64,000 bases of DNA, taken from the NCBI GenBank assembly GCA_050633105.1, contig JBOEFW010000091.1:1-64000 (forward strand). Direction: 5' to 3'. The notes below the pieces were generated by a model. That model saw nothing but the letters and a program-made list of their open reading frames with translations, was not told the DNA's origin and made no database searches. Source of the stretch: Aureispira sp050633105 (lineage in GTDB: Bacteria; Bacteroidota; Bacteroidia; Chitinophagales; Saprospiraceae). Positions 8,891-18,297 of the stretch are shown here, piece by piece. Every line of letters begins with the position of its first letter. The first letter of the stretch is position 1. Both the position numbers and the translations under genes were made by a program.

Positions 8891-9225
8891 ATTTCGTGAC
8901 GTTTTTTTATAATAATGGCTATAATAAGAATACCTACAAGCCAGTAAATCAATTGTATGCCTTTTACTACCCTTTGCTCTTGTTTTAGAAGGCTTTGAAA
9001 ATTTGTTTTTGGGCGAGTTGGGGAGCGAACTTCTTATTGAGTTGGCTGATCCATGCAATAAGATTGGCAATGACAACTCTATTTCAACAGTAGATGACTA
9101 GTAGGATACTAAGAATAGAACCAAGAAGGGGAAAAGCCCCATAGTCTTGTGGTTGATGAAAAGCGACCCAAGAAAAAATATTGGAAGTCCCTTCAAATTA
9201 ATAAAAAATGTGTTGTTTTGAGCCA
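8887..9225 (-). pseudogene. possible decayed small membrane-protein gene
   Basis: Fragments in different minus-strand frames look protein-like in order. The first encodes FHQPQDYGAFPLLGS and a hydrophobic stretch ending at a TGA. Next comes a piece containing IAWISQLNKKFAPQLA. Last is an open stretch at 9033-8887 with a hydrophobic segment followed by KKRHEI. The last stop codon overlaps the dehydratase ATG (ATGA), as in coupled genes. The fragments are separated by one in-frame stop and frame changes. This could be a degraded small gene or chance. The remainder of the gap to 9267 shows nothing clear. Confidence 0.3.
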
Positions 9226-9267
9226 TCTTATTGCGTTCTTTGTGTTTTCTTTTTTTGAACAATAGCC

Positions 9268-10032
9268 ATGCTCTTATCTTCTACCATCTTTACTTATGTG
9301 GTTTATGGTTGGATCGCTTTAGCAATCATTACCTTTGTCTCTTTATTTTTTGTAACGGCACCTTTTGGGCGGCATACTTCCAGTGATTGGGGGCCAACTA
9401 TTAATGCCCGTTTAGGTTGGGTTTTGATGGAATTGCCCTCTCCATTGGTATTGACGTATTTCTTTTTCACAGGAACGACCGCGCCTAATACGGTGACTTG
9501 GATTTTTTGGGGACTATGGATGAGCCATTATTTTAACAGAAGTGTAGTCTACCCCTTGCGACAACGCGATCATGAGAAGAAAATGCCTGTTATGATTATG
9601 GGCTCTGCCATCTTTTTTAACATCGTTAATGGGTTTTTGAATGGCTATTTTTTAGGCAACTATGGTGATCTATATCCCCTGAGTTACTTGTCTTCTCCTG
9701 CTTTTATAATAGGGATTAGTCTCTTTATGTTGGGCATGGGGATTAATATACAATCGGATAACCTCCTCTTGCAACTAAGAAAACCAGGGGAGAAGGGCTA
9801 TAAAATTCCCCAAGGCGGCCTTTTTAAATGGATTTCTTGCCCCAATCTATTTGGTGAAATTCTAGAATGGATAGGCTATGCGCTTTTACTTTCTTCTCTT
9901 CCAGCTGTATCGTTTGCCTTGTGGACCTTTGCTAATTTAGCCCCAAGAGCCTTGGCGCATCATCAGTGGTATCATCAAAAATTTGATGACTATCCTAAAA
10001 CACGCAAGGCGGTATTGCCCTTTCTTTGGTAG
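9268..10032 (+). CDS. steroid 5-alpha-reductase-like membrane protein
   Basis: A 254-residue polytopic protein. The C-terminal third carries the 3-oxo-5-alpha-steroid 4-dehydrogenase signature: GLFKWISCPNLFGEILEW, a further membrane segment, then HHQWYHQKFDDYPKTRKA and a short hydrophobic end. These residues form the NADPH-binding region of the SRD5A family. The full length and about six membrane segments fit the family. The substrate in bacteria is unknown; reduction of an enone lipid or polyprenoid is plausible. The upstream neighbour is divergent and the downstream neighbour convergent, with a 2-bp gap. Confidence 0.85.
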   Translation: MLLSSTIFTYVVYGWIALAIITFVSLFFVTAPFGRHTSSDWGPTINARLGWVLMELPSPLVLTYFFFTGTTAPNTVTWIFWGLWMSHYFNRSVVYPLRQRDHEKKMPVMIMGSAIFFNIVNGFLNGYFLGNYGDLYPLSYLSSPAFIIGISLFMLGMGINIQSDNLLLQLRKPGEKGYKIPQGGLFKWISCPNLFGEILEWIGYALLLSSLPAVSFALWTFANLAPRALAHHQWYHQKFDDYPKTRKAVLPFLW

Positions 10033-10034
10033 GT

Positions 10035-10796
10035 TTATTCTAAGAGCGCAACAACTCGTGCAGGGGCAGCAGAGGCACCTACAATCTTGAGTGGGAAAAC
10101 GGCTACTTTGAAGCCAGAATAGGGCAGTGCATCTAAGTTAACCAATTGTTCCATGTGGCAGTATTCTTTTTTCTGACCAACCAAATGTGCTTCCCAGAAA
10201 AACTCCGCATTGCCTGTTTTTTTGGCTTGCTCAATCATGTAAGGTAAGGGGAGATCCCAGCCCCAAGAGTCAATGCCCATAACTTTGATGCCTTGATCAA
10301 TTAGCCAAGTTGTCGCGGCTGCGCTCATGCCTGTTCCTTTTTTGTGAAAATCCTTAGTGCCATTAAATTGGTCGCGCCCTGTTTTGATAAGAACAATCAT
10401 ACCTGCTTTTAAGGCCAAGTTTTGGGTTTGGAGAAAGCCTTGAATATCCGCTACAGTAATGGCATCAAAATCCACTTTGTGTTTCATGTCAATGACGATG
10501 CCTTCCCCATAACACCAATCCAAAGGAATTTCATCAATGGTTTTTGAGCGTTTACCAGCTGTAGTGGGAGCGTAGTGCCAAGGCGCGTCAATGTGGGTAG
10601 TGGAGTGCACGCCCATATGTTTAATGGTATCATCGGCCCAACCTTGAAAGCCTTTTGGAAAGAGTTTGAAGGGCAAGCCTAGAGCTCTTAATAACCATTT
10701 GGCTTTTTTGTGGGCTTTGTGCTTGATTTTTACTCGCATAAACCAAGGATCTTCTTTGTTGTATTGAATGGGCTTGGATAAATCTATAATTTTCAT
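10035..10796 (-). CDS. cyclase family protein (kynurenine-formamidase-like hydrolase)
   Basis: A 253-residue protein of the metal-dependent cyclase/formamidase family. The signature HSTTHIDAPWH is at residues 64-74 and supplies the His and Asp metal ligands. Other conserved pieces are the ILIKTGRD-like strand and the IDSWGWD block. Members hydrolyse amide or ester bonds, for example N-formylkynurenine, but the N-terminus here is longer than in classic KynB. No other tryptophan-catabolism gene is nearby, so the substrate is open. Confidence 0.8.
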   Translation of the reverse strand: MKIIDLSKPIQYNKEDPWFMRVKIKHKAHKKAKWLLRALGLPFKLFPKGFQGWADDTIKHMGVHSTTHIDAPWHYAPTTAGKRSKTIDEIPLDWCYGEGIVIDMKHKVDFDAITVADIQGFLQTQNLALKAGMIVLIKTGRDQFNGTKDFHKKGTGMSAAATTWLIDQGIKVMGIDSWGWDLPLPYMIEQAKKTGNAEFFWEAHLVGQKKEYCHMEQLVNLDALPYSGFKVAVFPLKIVGASAAPARVVALLE

Positions 10797-10862
10797 TTGG
10801 AAGTGTTTATAGTGTTCTGGAAGGTGAAATGCAAAGGAGGACCTTAGCCAAAGATTACAAGA

Positions 10863-13800
10863 TTAGTTGCAATCTTCTACACAAGCGCCTGTTGAATCAA
10901 TATAAAAGCCTTTTCCATCTTTTTCCACATAAGCTTTGTTGTTTTCAAAGAGTGTAATGGCGTCATAAATAAATGGAATAATGACTTTATTTTGAGCATT
11001 GATAAACCCATATTTACCCTCTTTTCCAGCGGCGATTAAAGGGGCACTGGCTCCTTTAATTCCATCGTATTGACAAGGAATAATTTCTACTCCTTGTGTA
11101 TTAACAACGCCATATTTATTATCTTTTTGAACAATTCTATTGGCGATGGAATATTGCTGAACATCATCATACAATAAAGGAACAACAACCTTTCCTTGAC
11201 TATCGAGGACGCCACAACGCTTGTTCTTAATGACCTTGGTGAAACCTTTATAAAAATCACTGGCATAGTCATAACTACAAGGAATAATTTGTTGGCCTTG
11301 TTTATTAATAAAACCAAACTCTTTGTAGATTCTCACCCTTGCAAAATCTCCTTGAAACAATTCTACCCCATTATAAATAAAGGGCGTTAAGACTTCTCCA
11401 CTCTTGGATATAAAGCTTTGTTTGCCGTCTTTTGTAACAATGGTCCAATCGTCTCTAAAGAAATAAATTTCATCATAGAGCAGTGGCGTCAATAATTCGC
11501 CAGTTGCGGTTGCTAAACCTGACTTAGTGCCTTTTGTTACAACAAATAGGTTAGGAGGATCTAATTGTAGGTATTGTATTTCGTCATACTCAAAAGGAAC
11601 AACTACTTGTCCCTTATCATTTAGGCAGCCTTTCTTCTGACCTTTTGTAGTCACAAAAATAGAAGTGCCATACAAGCTGATGTTGTCATAAATAGCAGGT
11701 GTTAATGTTTCCCCCTTATTACTTAATAGGCCTCTTTTTCCATCTTTAATAGCAATGAAAAGGGACTGCGTCTTTATGTATTTTATTTCATCATAGATCA
11801 AAGGAATCAACTCCTCATTATTGGTGTTAATAAGACCATATTTTTTCTCCTTGTTACGCGTCTTAAAAATGTTTTTATAAACACGTTCTAATCGATCGTA
11901 CTCAAAGGGAACTACGAGTTGATTGTTTAGGTTGAGTACGCCCTGTTTGTTGTCTTTGATGACAATGGCAAAGCCATCGATGAATCGTTGTCCTGCATCA
12001 TAGATGTAAGGAATGACTACTTGTCCTTTTTTGTTAATGTAGCCTGCTTTTTTGATAGAAGGGTTTTGTTGGTCTTTCTGATAAACAGCAGCTAGGCCAT
12101 TGAAAAAAGGCCCAATATAACCATATTGACAAGGCAGAATGATTTCCCCTTTACTATTAATAAGGCCTGTTGCTCCTTGGTTTTTAATAGTGGCAAAGCC
12201 CTCTGTAAATCGAGTAATAGAACGGTATTCAAAAGGAAGCAAGGTATTTCCTTGCCGATCAATCAAACCTACTTTTCCATCTTTTTCGGCAGATGTTACG
12301 GCTTGTTCAAATGAGTTAATTTTATCATAAATACAAGGAACGACCACTTGACCATACTTATTGATGCCCCCTCGTTTCTTTCCTTGTTTTATCAAGGCTA
12401 TTCCCTTAATAAAATAACGTATCTCTTCATACTCACAGGGCAGAATAATTGTTCCTGCTGTGTTGACTAAGCCCCACTTATTATCTTTTGTGATTCTGGT
12501 TAGACCATATTCGATAGGTTGTGTATTGTTATAAATGAAAGGGCTGACCTCTTGTCCACGCACATTCAGTAAACCATATTTTCCATCTTTTGCAGCAGCT
12601 ATTAACGATTCGTGATGAACTCTCATATAATCGTATTGATACGGAACAATCATTGTTCCTTGTAAATCCATCAAGCCATATTTTCGTTGGGTATTGCGTA
12701 CAATTAGGAGTCCACTGGTAACGCGCCCAAGAATAAAATAGTTAGCGGGTAAAAGCTCTTTTCCAAGAGTGGTTAAAATGCCATATCTTCCATCTTTTAA
12801 GGTCAATAAAAGTGTTTCGGATAAGCTAGTTATCTTATCGTACTTAAATGGTGTTAAAGTTTGCCCTGTTTTATCAAGCAGCCCATATTTTCTATTCTTG
12901 ATGGCAATTGCAACCTCTTGGTGAAAAACTATTTCTTGATCATATTGACAAGGGATCACAAGGGTACCATTGGTGTTGATGACCCCCCATTTCTTTTGCT
13001 CTTTGCCTTGAACGGCCATTAGGCCATCTAAGGGTTGGCCTGCATTGTAATAATTATAAGGGGTAATGGTTTCTCCTTGATAATTGAGAAAGCCATAAAG
13101 GTTGTTCTTTTGCATAAAAATAAAACCACCCTTGTAAGAAACCATGGATTGATGTGTGAAAGGAACAATGGTTTGTCCAGCTAGATTGAGCAAACCATAT
13201 TTGCCTTCTTTTTTTGCCTGAAAAATGCCCTTGATGTAAGAGAATATTTCTTCATAGATAGGAGGAAGAACAACTGTTCCTGTGCTGTCCATCAATCCGA
13301 CGCCTGTTGGTTGGCGGAACAAAGCATAGCCATTGTCAAAGCGATTGATTTTTCTATAGTTTAAGACAGGTTGTTTGGTGGGCTGTTTGGTGTTCCATAA
13401 GCCTTGTTGTTGATTTTTGTGAAAGGCTACAAAACCATATTGCATGGGTTGAGCAAAATCATATTCCAAGGGAACAATAGTGGCTCCTTTTGGTGTAATG
13501 AGTCCTACTTTTTGATCTTTTTTTACAACTAATTCCCCACTTTCTAAACGCCAAATGAAATCGTATTGGAAAGGAAGGACCACTTGTCCCTTTTTATCAA
13601 TAAGCCCCATTTTTTCTCCTTTCTGTACCAAGGCCAAACCTTGTTTGAAGGGCCAAACGCGGGTATAAGTCAAGGCAATTTTAATTTTTCCCTTACGATC
13701 TACAAAGCCTGCTGCGCCTTCTTTTTGGATGCCAATCAAGCCTTCTGAACTACTCCAAATGTGGTCATAGGTTGTTTTTAGAACTTCTTTCCCTTTGGTG

Positions 13801-14276
13801 TTGACCAAACCAAATTTCCCTTGTCGTCCGACTCGAACAACGCCTTCTTGAAAAAAATGGGAATCATGTCTTCTGGTGGAGGTTAATAGCTCTAATTGTA
13901 TACGCTCTATTAAATAACGTGGCGCCATTTTGTAGTTTTCATCTAAGCCATTCGGATACAAATCTTCTTCCACCCAATCCAATGCATTGTAAACACAAGA
14001 CACAATTTCTTTTCCTTTCTGATTCACAAAGCCAAATTGGTCACCTTTCTGCACCGCTGCTAATCCATCAGAAAAATCCCAAATATGGTCATAAATAAAA
14101 GGGACAACTACTTTCCCTTTTTGGTTGACGATGCCATAGAGGCCTTTTCTTTTGTCTTTAGCCAATCCTTCTACATACGTTAGCGGTGCTGTATTGGTAA
14201 ATCTATAGTCTTGGGCACTGCTAGAATAACTATATAATAAAGCAACAAAAAGCAAAAAACGGGAAGGGAAGGACAT
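10863..14276 (-). CDS. large exported WG-repeat protein
   Basis: A 1137-residue protein with an N-terminal signal peptide (about residues 1-21, ending SSSAQ). Almost the whole length is made of WG repeats, about 22-25 units of 42-50 residues. Each unit carries a GL(I/V)N..G..V(V/I)P..YD core followed by an aromatic residue and G(L/F)A. WG repeats are common in Bacteroidota and fold as beta-rich modules; their ligand is unknown. No C-terminal sorting tail is seen, so it may stay periplasmic or be lipid-independent. It is transcribed alone. Confidence 0.85.
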   Translation of the reverse strand: MSFPSRFLLFVALLYSYSSSAQDYRFTNTAPLTYVEGLAKDKRKGLYGIVNQKGKVVVPFIYDHIWDFSDGLAAVQKGDQFGFVNQKGKEIVSCVYNALDWVEEDLYPNGLDENYKMAPRYLIERIQLELLTSTRRHDSHFFQEGVVRVGRQGKFGLVNTKGKEVLKTTYDHIWSSSEGLIGIQKEGAAGFVDRKGKIKIALTYTRVWPFKQGLALVQKGEKMGLIDKKGQVVLPFQYDFIWRLESGELVVKKDQKVGLITPKGATIVPLEYDFAQPMQYGFVAFHKNQQQGLWNTKQPTKQPVLNYRKINRFDNGYALFRQPTGVGLMDSTGTVVLPPIYEEIFSYIKGIFQAKKEGKYGLLNLAGQTIVPFTHQSMVSYKGGFIFMQKNNLYGFLNYQGETITPYNYYNAGQPLDGLMAVQGKEQKKWGVINTNGTLVIPCQYDQEIVFHQEVAIAIKNRKYGLLDKTGQTLTPFKYDKITSLSETLLLTLKDGRYGILTTLGKELLPANYFILGRVTSGLLIVRNTQRKYGLMDLQGTMIVPYQYDYMRVHHESLIAAAKDGKYGLLNVRGQEVSPFIYNNTQPIEYGLTRITKDNKWGLVNTAGTIILPCEYEEIRYFIKGIALIKQGKKRGGINKYGQVVVPCIYDKINSFEQAVTSAEKDGKVGLIDRQGNTLLPFEYRSITRFTEGFATIKNQGATGLINSKGEIILPCQYGYIGPFFNGLAAVYQKDQQNPSIKKAGYINKKGQVVIPYIYDAGQRFIDGFAIVIKDNKQGVLNLNNQLVVPFEYDRLERVYKNIFKTRNKEKKYGLINTNNEELIPLIYDEIKYIKTQSLFIAIKDGKRGLLSNKGETLTPAIYDNISLYGTSIFVTTKGQKKGCLNDKGQVVVPFEYDEIQYLQLDPPNLFVVTKGTKSGLATATGELLTPLLYDEIYFFRDDWTIVTKDGKQSFISKSGEVLTPFIYNGVELFQGDFARVRIYKEFGFINKQGQQIIPCSYDYASDFYKGFTKVIKNKRCGVLDSQGKVVVPLLYDDVQQYSIANRIVQKDNKYGVVNTQGVEIIPCQYDGIKGASAPLIAAGKEGKYGFINAQNKVIIPFIYDAITLFENNKAYVEKDGKGFYIDSTGACVEDCN

Positions 14277-14386
14277 GTTTATAAATTGTGGTCAATCAAA
14301 TGAATTTAACTCAATATCCGCTTTTTTGTCAGTATTGCGTCTATCTATGCGTTTCTGTAAGGGACTAGTGCAAAAATTATGCTGAT

Positions 14387-15760
14387 CTATTTACGCTCCA
14401 TAATTGGAAAGGCTCCTTGCGTTTTCCAATGCTCTTTATTGGTTTGAAAATATTCCCAGAGTTGTACAAAGCGCTCAGCAGATCGCTTAATAGGTGCTAG
14501 ATCGACGCCTTTCTCTTCTAAAACCTGCCATTGAGAAGCCAATAAACCAGGATGTGCCAATCCTTGGGAATCAATTGGAGGATAGGTCTTGGTTGGATCA
14601 ATGGGGGAACAGCCTTTTTTGCCAACTTTAGGACGACTGTGATTGAGCCAGCCATTAAAATCGCTTTGAAAACCAAGGGCATATTTTACTTTTTCTGCTT
14701 CAGTCAAATCAGCAAAAGCAATAGACGTATCGCCTATGATAACGCCCACATTGGATTCAATGTATTCCTTGACTTCTTCATACATGAATTGATAAGAATC
14801 CAAAGACCCTCGACAAAGAACACCTGCTTTGACCAAACTGTCTTCCTTGTTTTTATAATAATCAGTGGGATCCATTAAACCCATTTCTACTCCACTGATG
14901 GGCAGTGCCATGAATCCTTGTAGTTTATAAAGGGCTAAAATATCTTCTCGACTAATGGAGCGTGGATTGTTTCGAATATCCTTAAAACAATCGTGGGTAG
15001 AAAGTGGAGGAATGCCTTCTTCTTTCATAAATGCCAAGGCATCTTTTCTAGTTTGGGTCTCCATGTGCGTAAGGTCGGTCATAATCCCTGCTTGTGCCAA
15101 CCATTTTATCGCTTGCTTGCCTTTTTCTTTTAGACCACGTTTTTTTTGAGGTTTTAAAGCGCCTTTTAGATTGATTAAGGTGGTGAAAATGCCTGGACGA
15201 ATCCCTGCACTGCCATATTCGGAGTCCACTAGATGCATGAGCGTGACAAAGGCTACTCCTTGCGCTGCCCAAAATTGGGCATCTTCTAAATTGTTAATTA
15301 AGCGTTTGCCGCCCTCTATGGAGAAGACGATGATTGTTTTATTGGTATTGTGGTAATAATCGCGGATAGCAGCAGGTGTTTTGGCGACTACAAAATCATC
15401 AGAATGAGCTTGGGCAAAATCATTGATATAGCTCAGTTGCTTTAGAATGGTTTTACGCGCTTTTTTAGGACGTTTGACCCATTCTGTGGTTAAGGCGCCA
15501 ACTACAATAATCCTTGCTCCTGCGTTTTTTCTCCAATAGTTTGCATAATTCACATTCTTGAATTGATGCCGATAACTGAGATGTGGTGGTTTGTTTTCAT
15601 CAAAAAAGGTAAACCCCTCCCCAAAGAAAAAATAGGGGACATGCATGGTGGGGTGCATTTGCATATCTATGTAGGTGCGGATTTCCTGAGATAGGGAATC
15701 TTGGGCAACTAAATGTTGCTGTATTTGAAGGAATAATAAAAGGAGCAATAATTTGTTCAT
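14387..15760 (-). CDS. exported membrane dipeptidase (peptidase M19) family protein
   Basis: The start is set at the ATG at 15760, which gives a clean signal peptide (MNKLLLLLLFLQIQQHLVAQ); the open frame extends 24 codons further. The mature protein shows M19 renal-dipeptidase features: an early metal-site-like MQMHPTMH segment, a VFSIEGG strand, MTDLTHMETQT, then STHDCFKDIRNNPRSIS followed by a GFMALPISG strand. M19 enzymes are zinc dipeptidases. The N-terminal HxD ligand pair is not canonical, so catalytic specificity may differ. The neighbours suggest no pathway. Confidence 0.65.
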   Translation of the reverse strand: MNKLLLLLLFLQIQQHLVAQDSLSQEIRTYIDMQMHPTMHVPYFFFGEGFTFFDENKPPHLSYRHQFKNVNYANYWRKNAGARIIVVGALTTEWVKRPKKARKTILKQLSYINDFAQAHSDDFVVAKTPAAIRDYYHNTNKTIIVFSIEGGKRLINNLEDAQFWAAQGVAFVTLMHLVDSEYGSAGIRPGIFTTLINLKGALKPQKKRGLKEKGKQAIKWLAQAGIMTDLTHMETQTRKDALAFMKEEGIPPLSTHDCFKDIRNNPRSISREDILALYKLQGFMALPISGVEMGLMDPTDYYKNKEDSLVKAGVLCRGSLDSYQFMYEEVKEYIESNVGVIIGDTSIAFADLTEAEKVKYALGFQSDFNGWLNHSRPKVGKKGCSPIDPTKTYPPIDSQGLAHPGLLASQWQVLEEKGVDLAPIKRSAERFVQLWEYFQTNKEHWKTQGAFPIMERK

Positions 15761-15923
15761 GAGTTTCCGTTGAAATCTAATAAGGATTCTAATAAAACAA
15801 ATTAATAAGGTATTAAAAAGAAAAGAGACCAAAAATCTAGTACAACAAAGCGTTGACTGTTTTTTTGATCTCTTGATAGATGTTCTGGAATTGTTTCCAC
15901 TTCATTTAGAGAAATAAAGAAAC

Positions 15924-18011
15924 TTACTCTTTTATCATCTTAATGGTTTGTTGTTTGTTATTAGAAGTTAACTGAACAAAATAAACGCCTTTAGGCAAGT
16001 GTTGTACTGACAGTATGATTTTGTCAGTGGAATAGTAGTTGTTTTCTAAGCGGACTTTACTACTGATGTCTACGACTTGAACAGCAATTAAATCGCTGTA
16101 TTCAGCCAACTCAATGGTTAGAAAATCTTTTGTTGGAATAGGATAAACGTTTTGGAGACTTAGACTCGCTTTGTTTTCTACTCCTAATCGAGTCACATCA
16201 ATACAATTAGAGGTATCTGTACAGTTGTTATTGGTAACAATGACGGCATAATCTCCATTAACTATAGGCATATAAGTTGGGCCATTGGCACCGATTATTA
16301 TTGTATTGTTAGTGCAATCGAACCATTGGTAATTGGTTCCGATAGTATTGGTAGAAAGGATGGTGCCCAAGAGGCTAATCTGTGCATTGTTAGGGGTAAT
16401 GGTTAAGTTTAAGGTAACAATGGAATCGCAACCAGTTGAACTGGTCAACGTATCCGTTGCTATAGTACTGTTGGTATATGTTATTCCATTGATCCAAGTA
16501 TAGGCATTACAAGCATTTTGTACAGTGAGGCCTGTTGTGGATTGATTGATGGTTAGGTTTAAGGTGATGATGGAATCACAACCACTCGCCGCGCGACCAG
16601 AGAGGATAAAGATAGCTGTATCATTATTACTAGTGTAGGTATTACCATCTAGCCAAGTATAAGTGCTACAAGCTGCAATGGTATCAATGCTTTCAGCCGC
16701 GGCTAAAACCTGAATATAGAGCAGCGTATCTCCAATACATCCACTGGTATCAATATAAGTATAAGTGAGGGCATGGGTTCCTGTCCCTGCCAAATTTGGA
16801 CTAAAAGAACCAGTACTATTAATCACCCCATTGCCTGAGTAAAAACCTCCTATTGGACTTCCACCAGTTAAGGGGGTAGTTCCTTGTGAAGGGCAAATAT
16901 CAGCTATTGGAGCATGGGTAACGATAGAAGATGTATTGCAATAACAAGAGAGATTCGCTTCCCATCCTGCTAAGGTATTGGCACTGTCGGTCACGAATTG
17001 AAAAGTAAGGCTGCCGTCTAGAGCAGTAGAGGCAATAGAGCCAATATTAACCGTGCCTGTATAGGTGCCAATGAGAGGTGCATTGATACTATTACCATTA
17101 TAAATACTTAAAGAATCTAAGCTATCTACTTCAAAGTTAACAAAATCAGCTAGGAGCTTTCCTGTTGGATTATCAGGGTAAAACGTTTTAGTTCTAAATT
17201 CATTATTGCTGTAATTTCCATTCCCTTTTCCGCTGTCATAATAGGTTCCACTACAGGTATTCACAGAACTTTGTGTTCCTGCCTGTGAATAACAAGTGGT
17301 GTCTATTGTAAGGTAAATAGCATTGGAGTATAAAGTATCATACTGACTTAATCTGGACCTAAATCGATAATAACTTGCGGTTGATGGTTGGGTATAGTAT
17401 GCCTCATTAGAGGCATTGGGGAGATTTACCCAAGTGGTGCTGTCTTGTGAAATTTGCCATTGAAAATCGTAGGCATTACAATTAGGAACAGCGTAGAGGG
17501 TTGCATAATCATCCTTGCAAAGAGCATTTTTGTCACTAAAAATTAAAGCAGATCTATTATAATTACAAGAAGAAATAACGGCATACCAACCTGATTCATT
17601 AACCGATCCATCAGAAGAAAAATTAAAAGTAAGGCTACCATCAGCGGCCGTAGACAGATAGGTTGTTCCTATGGTAAAACTACCTGCACCAGAGACGGAG
17701 GTAATAAAAGAGGTATTGTTGCCACTTCCGCTATACATGGTCAAATAATCATAACTAGCTTCGGTACTAAAACTATAAAATTTAACTCGGAGCTGATTGG
17801 CTGTATCTATAGGAAAAAAAGAATGGGTTAGATTTTCGTTGTTGCCATACCTGCCGCCACCGCCAGCTCCTGTATCAAAAAAAGTAGATTTTCCAATGAT
17901 ATCCATTCCCGCATTTCTGATATTAATACTTCGATTGTAAGCAGCGATATTTTGTGCATAAGAAGAGATAATCATCCCCCAGCAGAACATGATAATTAAG
18001 ATGACCTTCAT
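15924..18011 (-). CDS. T9SS-sorted secreted protein with CUB-like domains
   Basis: The start at 18011 gives a signal peptide (MKVILIIMFCWGMIISSYAQ); the open frame extends 32 codons further into AT-rich DNA. The first about 370 residues of the mature chain hold two CUB-like beta domains (paired cysteines, SGSGNNTSFI and SYDYLTMYS patterns). Between and after them are Ig/PKD-like segments with repeated CDSIITLNLTI / CDSIVTLNLTI units. The last about 75 residues are a type IX secretion sorting tail (VYPIPTKD ... GVYFVQLTS). It is predicted to be exported to the cell surface, possibly as an adhesin. Confidence 0.85.
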   Translation of the reverse strand: MKVILIIMFCWGMIISSYAQNIAAYNRSINIRNAGMDIIGKSTFFDTGAGGGGRYGNNENLTHSFFPIDTANQLRVKFYSFSTEASYDYLTMYSGSGNNTSFITSVSGAGSFTIGTTYLSTAADGSLTFNFSSDGSVNESGWYAVISSCNYNRSALIFSDKNALCKDDYATLYAVPNCNAYDFQWQISQDSTTWVNLPNASNEAYYTQPSTASYYRFRSRLSQYDTLYSNAIYLTIDTTCYSQAGTQSSVNTCSGTYYDSGKGNGNYSNNEFRTKTFYPDNPTGKLLADFVNFEVDSLDSLSIYNGNSINAPLIGTYTGTVNIGSIASTALDGSLTFQFVTDSANTLAGWEANLSCYCNTSSIVTHAPIADICPSQGTTPLTGGSPIGGFYSGNGVINSTGSFSPNLAGTGTHALTYTYIDTSGCIGDTLLYIQVLAAAESIDTIAACSTYTWLDGNTYTSNNDTAIFILSGRAASGCDSIITLNLTINQSTTGLTVQNACNAYTWINGITYTNSTIATDTLTSSTGCDSIVTLNLTITPNNAQISLLGTILSTNTIGTNYQWFDCTNNTIIIGANGPTYMPIVNGDYAVIVTNNNCTDTSNCIDVTRLGVENKASLSLQNVYPIPTKDFLTIELAEYSDLIAVQVVDISSKVRLENNYYSTDKIILSVQHLPKGVYFVQLTSNNKQQTIKMIKE

Positions 18012-18297
18012 ATTGTTTTTAATTTTTAATTTGATAATGAATGAAGGTAAACGAAAAGGATTCCAATCAAATTTTTGAATAGTTATAGATGTAATTATAT
18101 TGTACAAGGAATAGTTTTAAGTGAAAGGAGGGATTGTTTTAATGTTTTGATAAGGAGAGTGTTATTGATTGAACTGCTCAACTCACAGTTTTTCCATTCA
18201 ATAACGGATATGAAAAAAAATAAGAATAGCTACATACGATCTTCCACTATTCAAAAAAACTTTAAAAGCGCTCTTTAAGAAGAATTTTTACTTGATT

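Noticed and set aside
8891..9076. 62-codon N-terminal extension of the dehydratase
   Set aside because: The family starts at the ATG at 8890, and the extension is low-complexity and basic.
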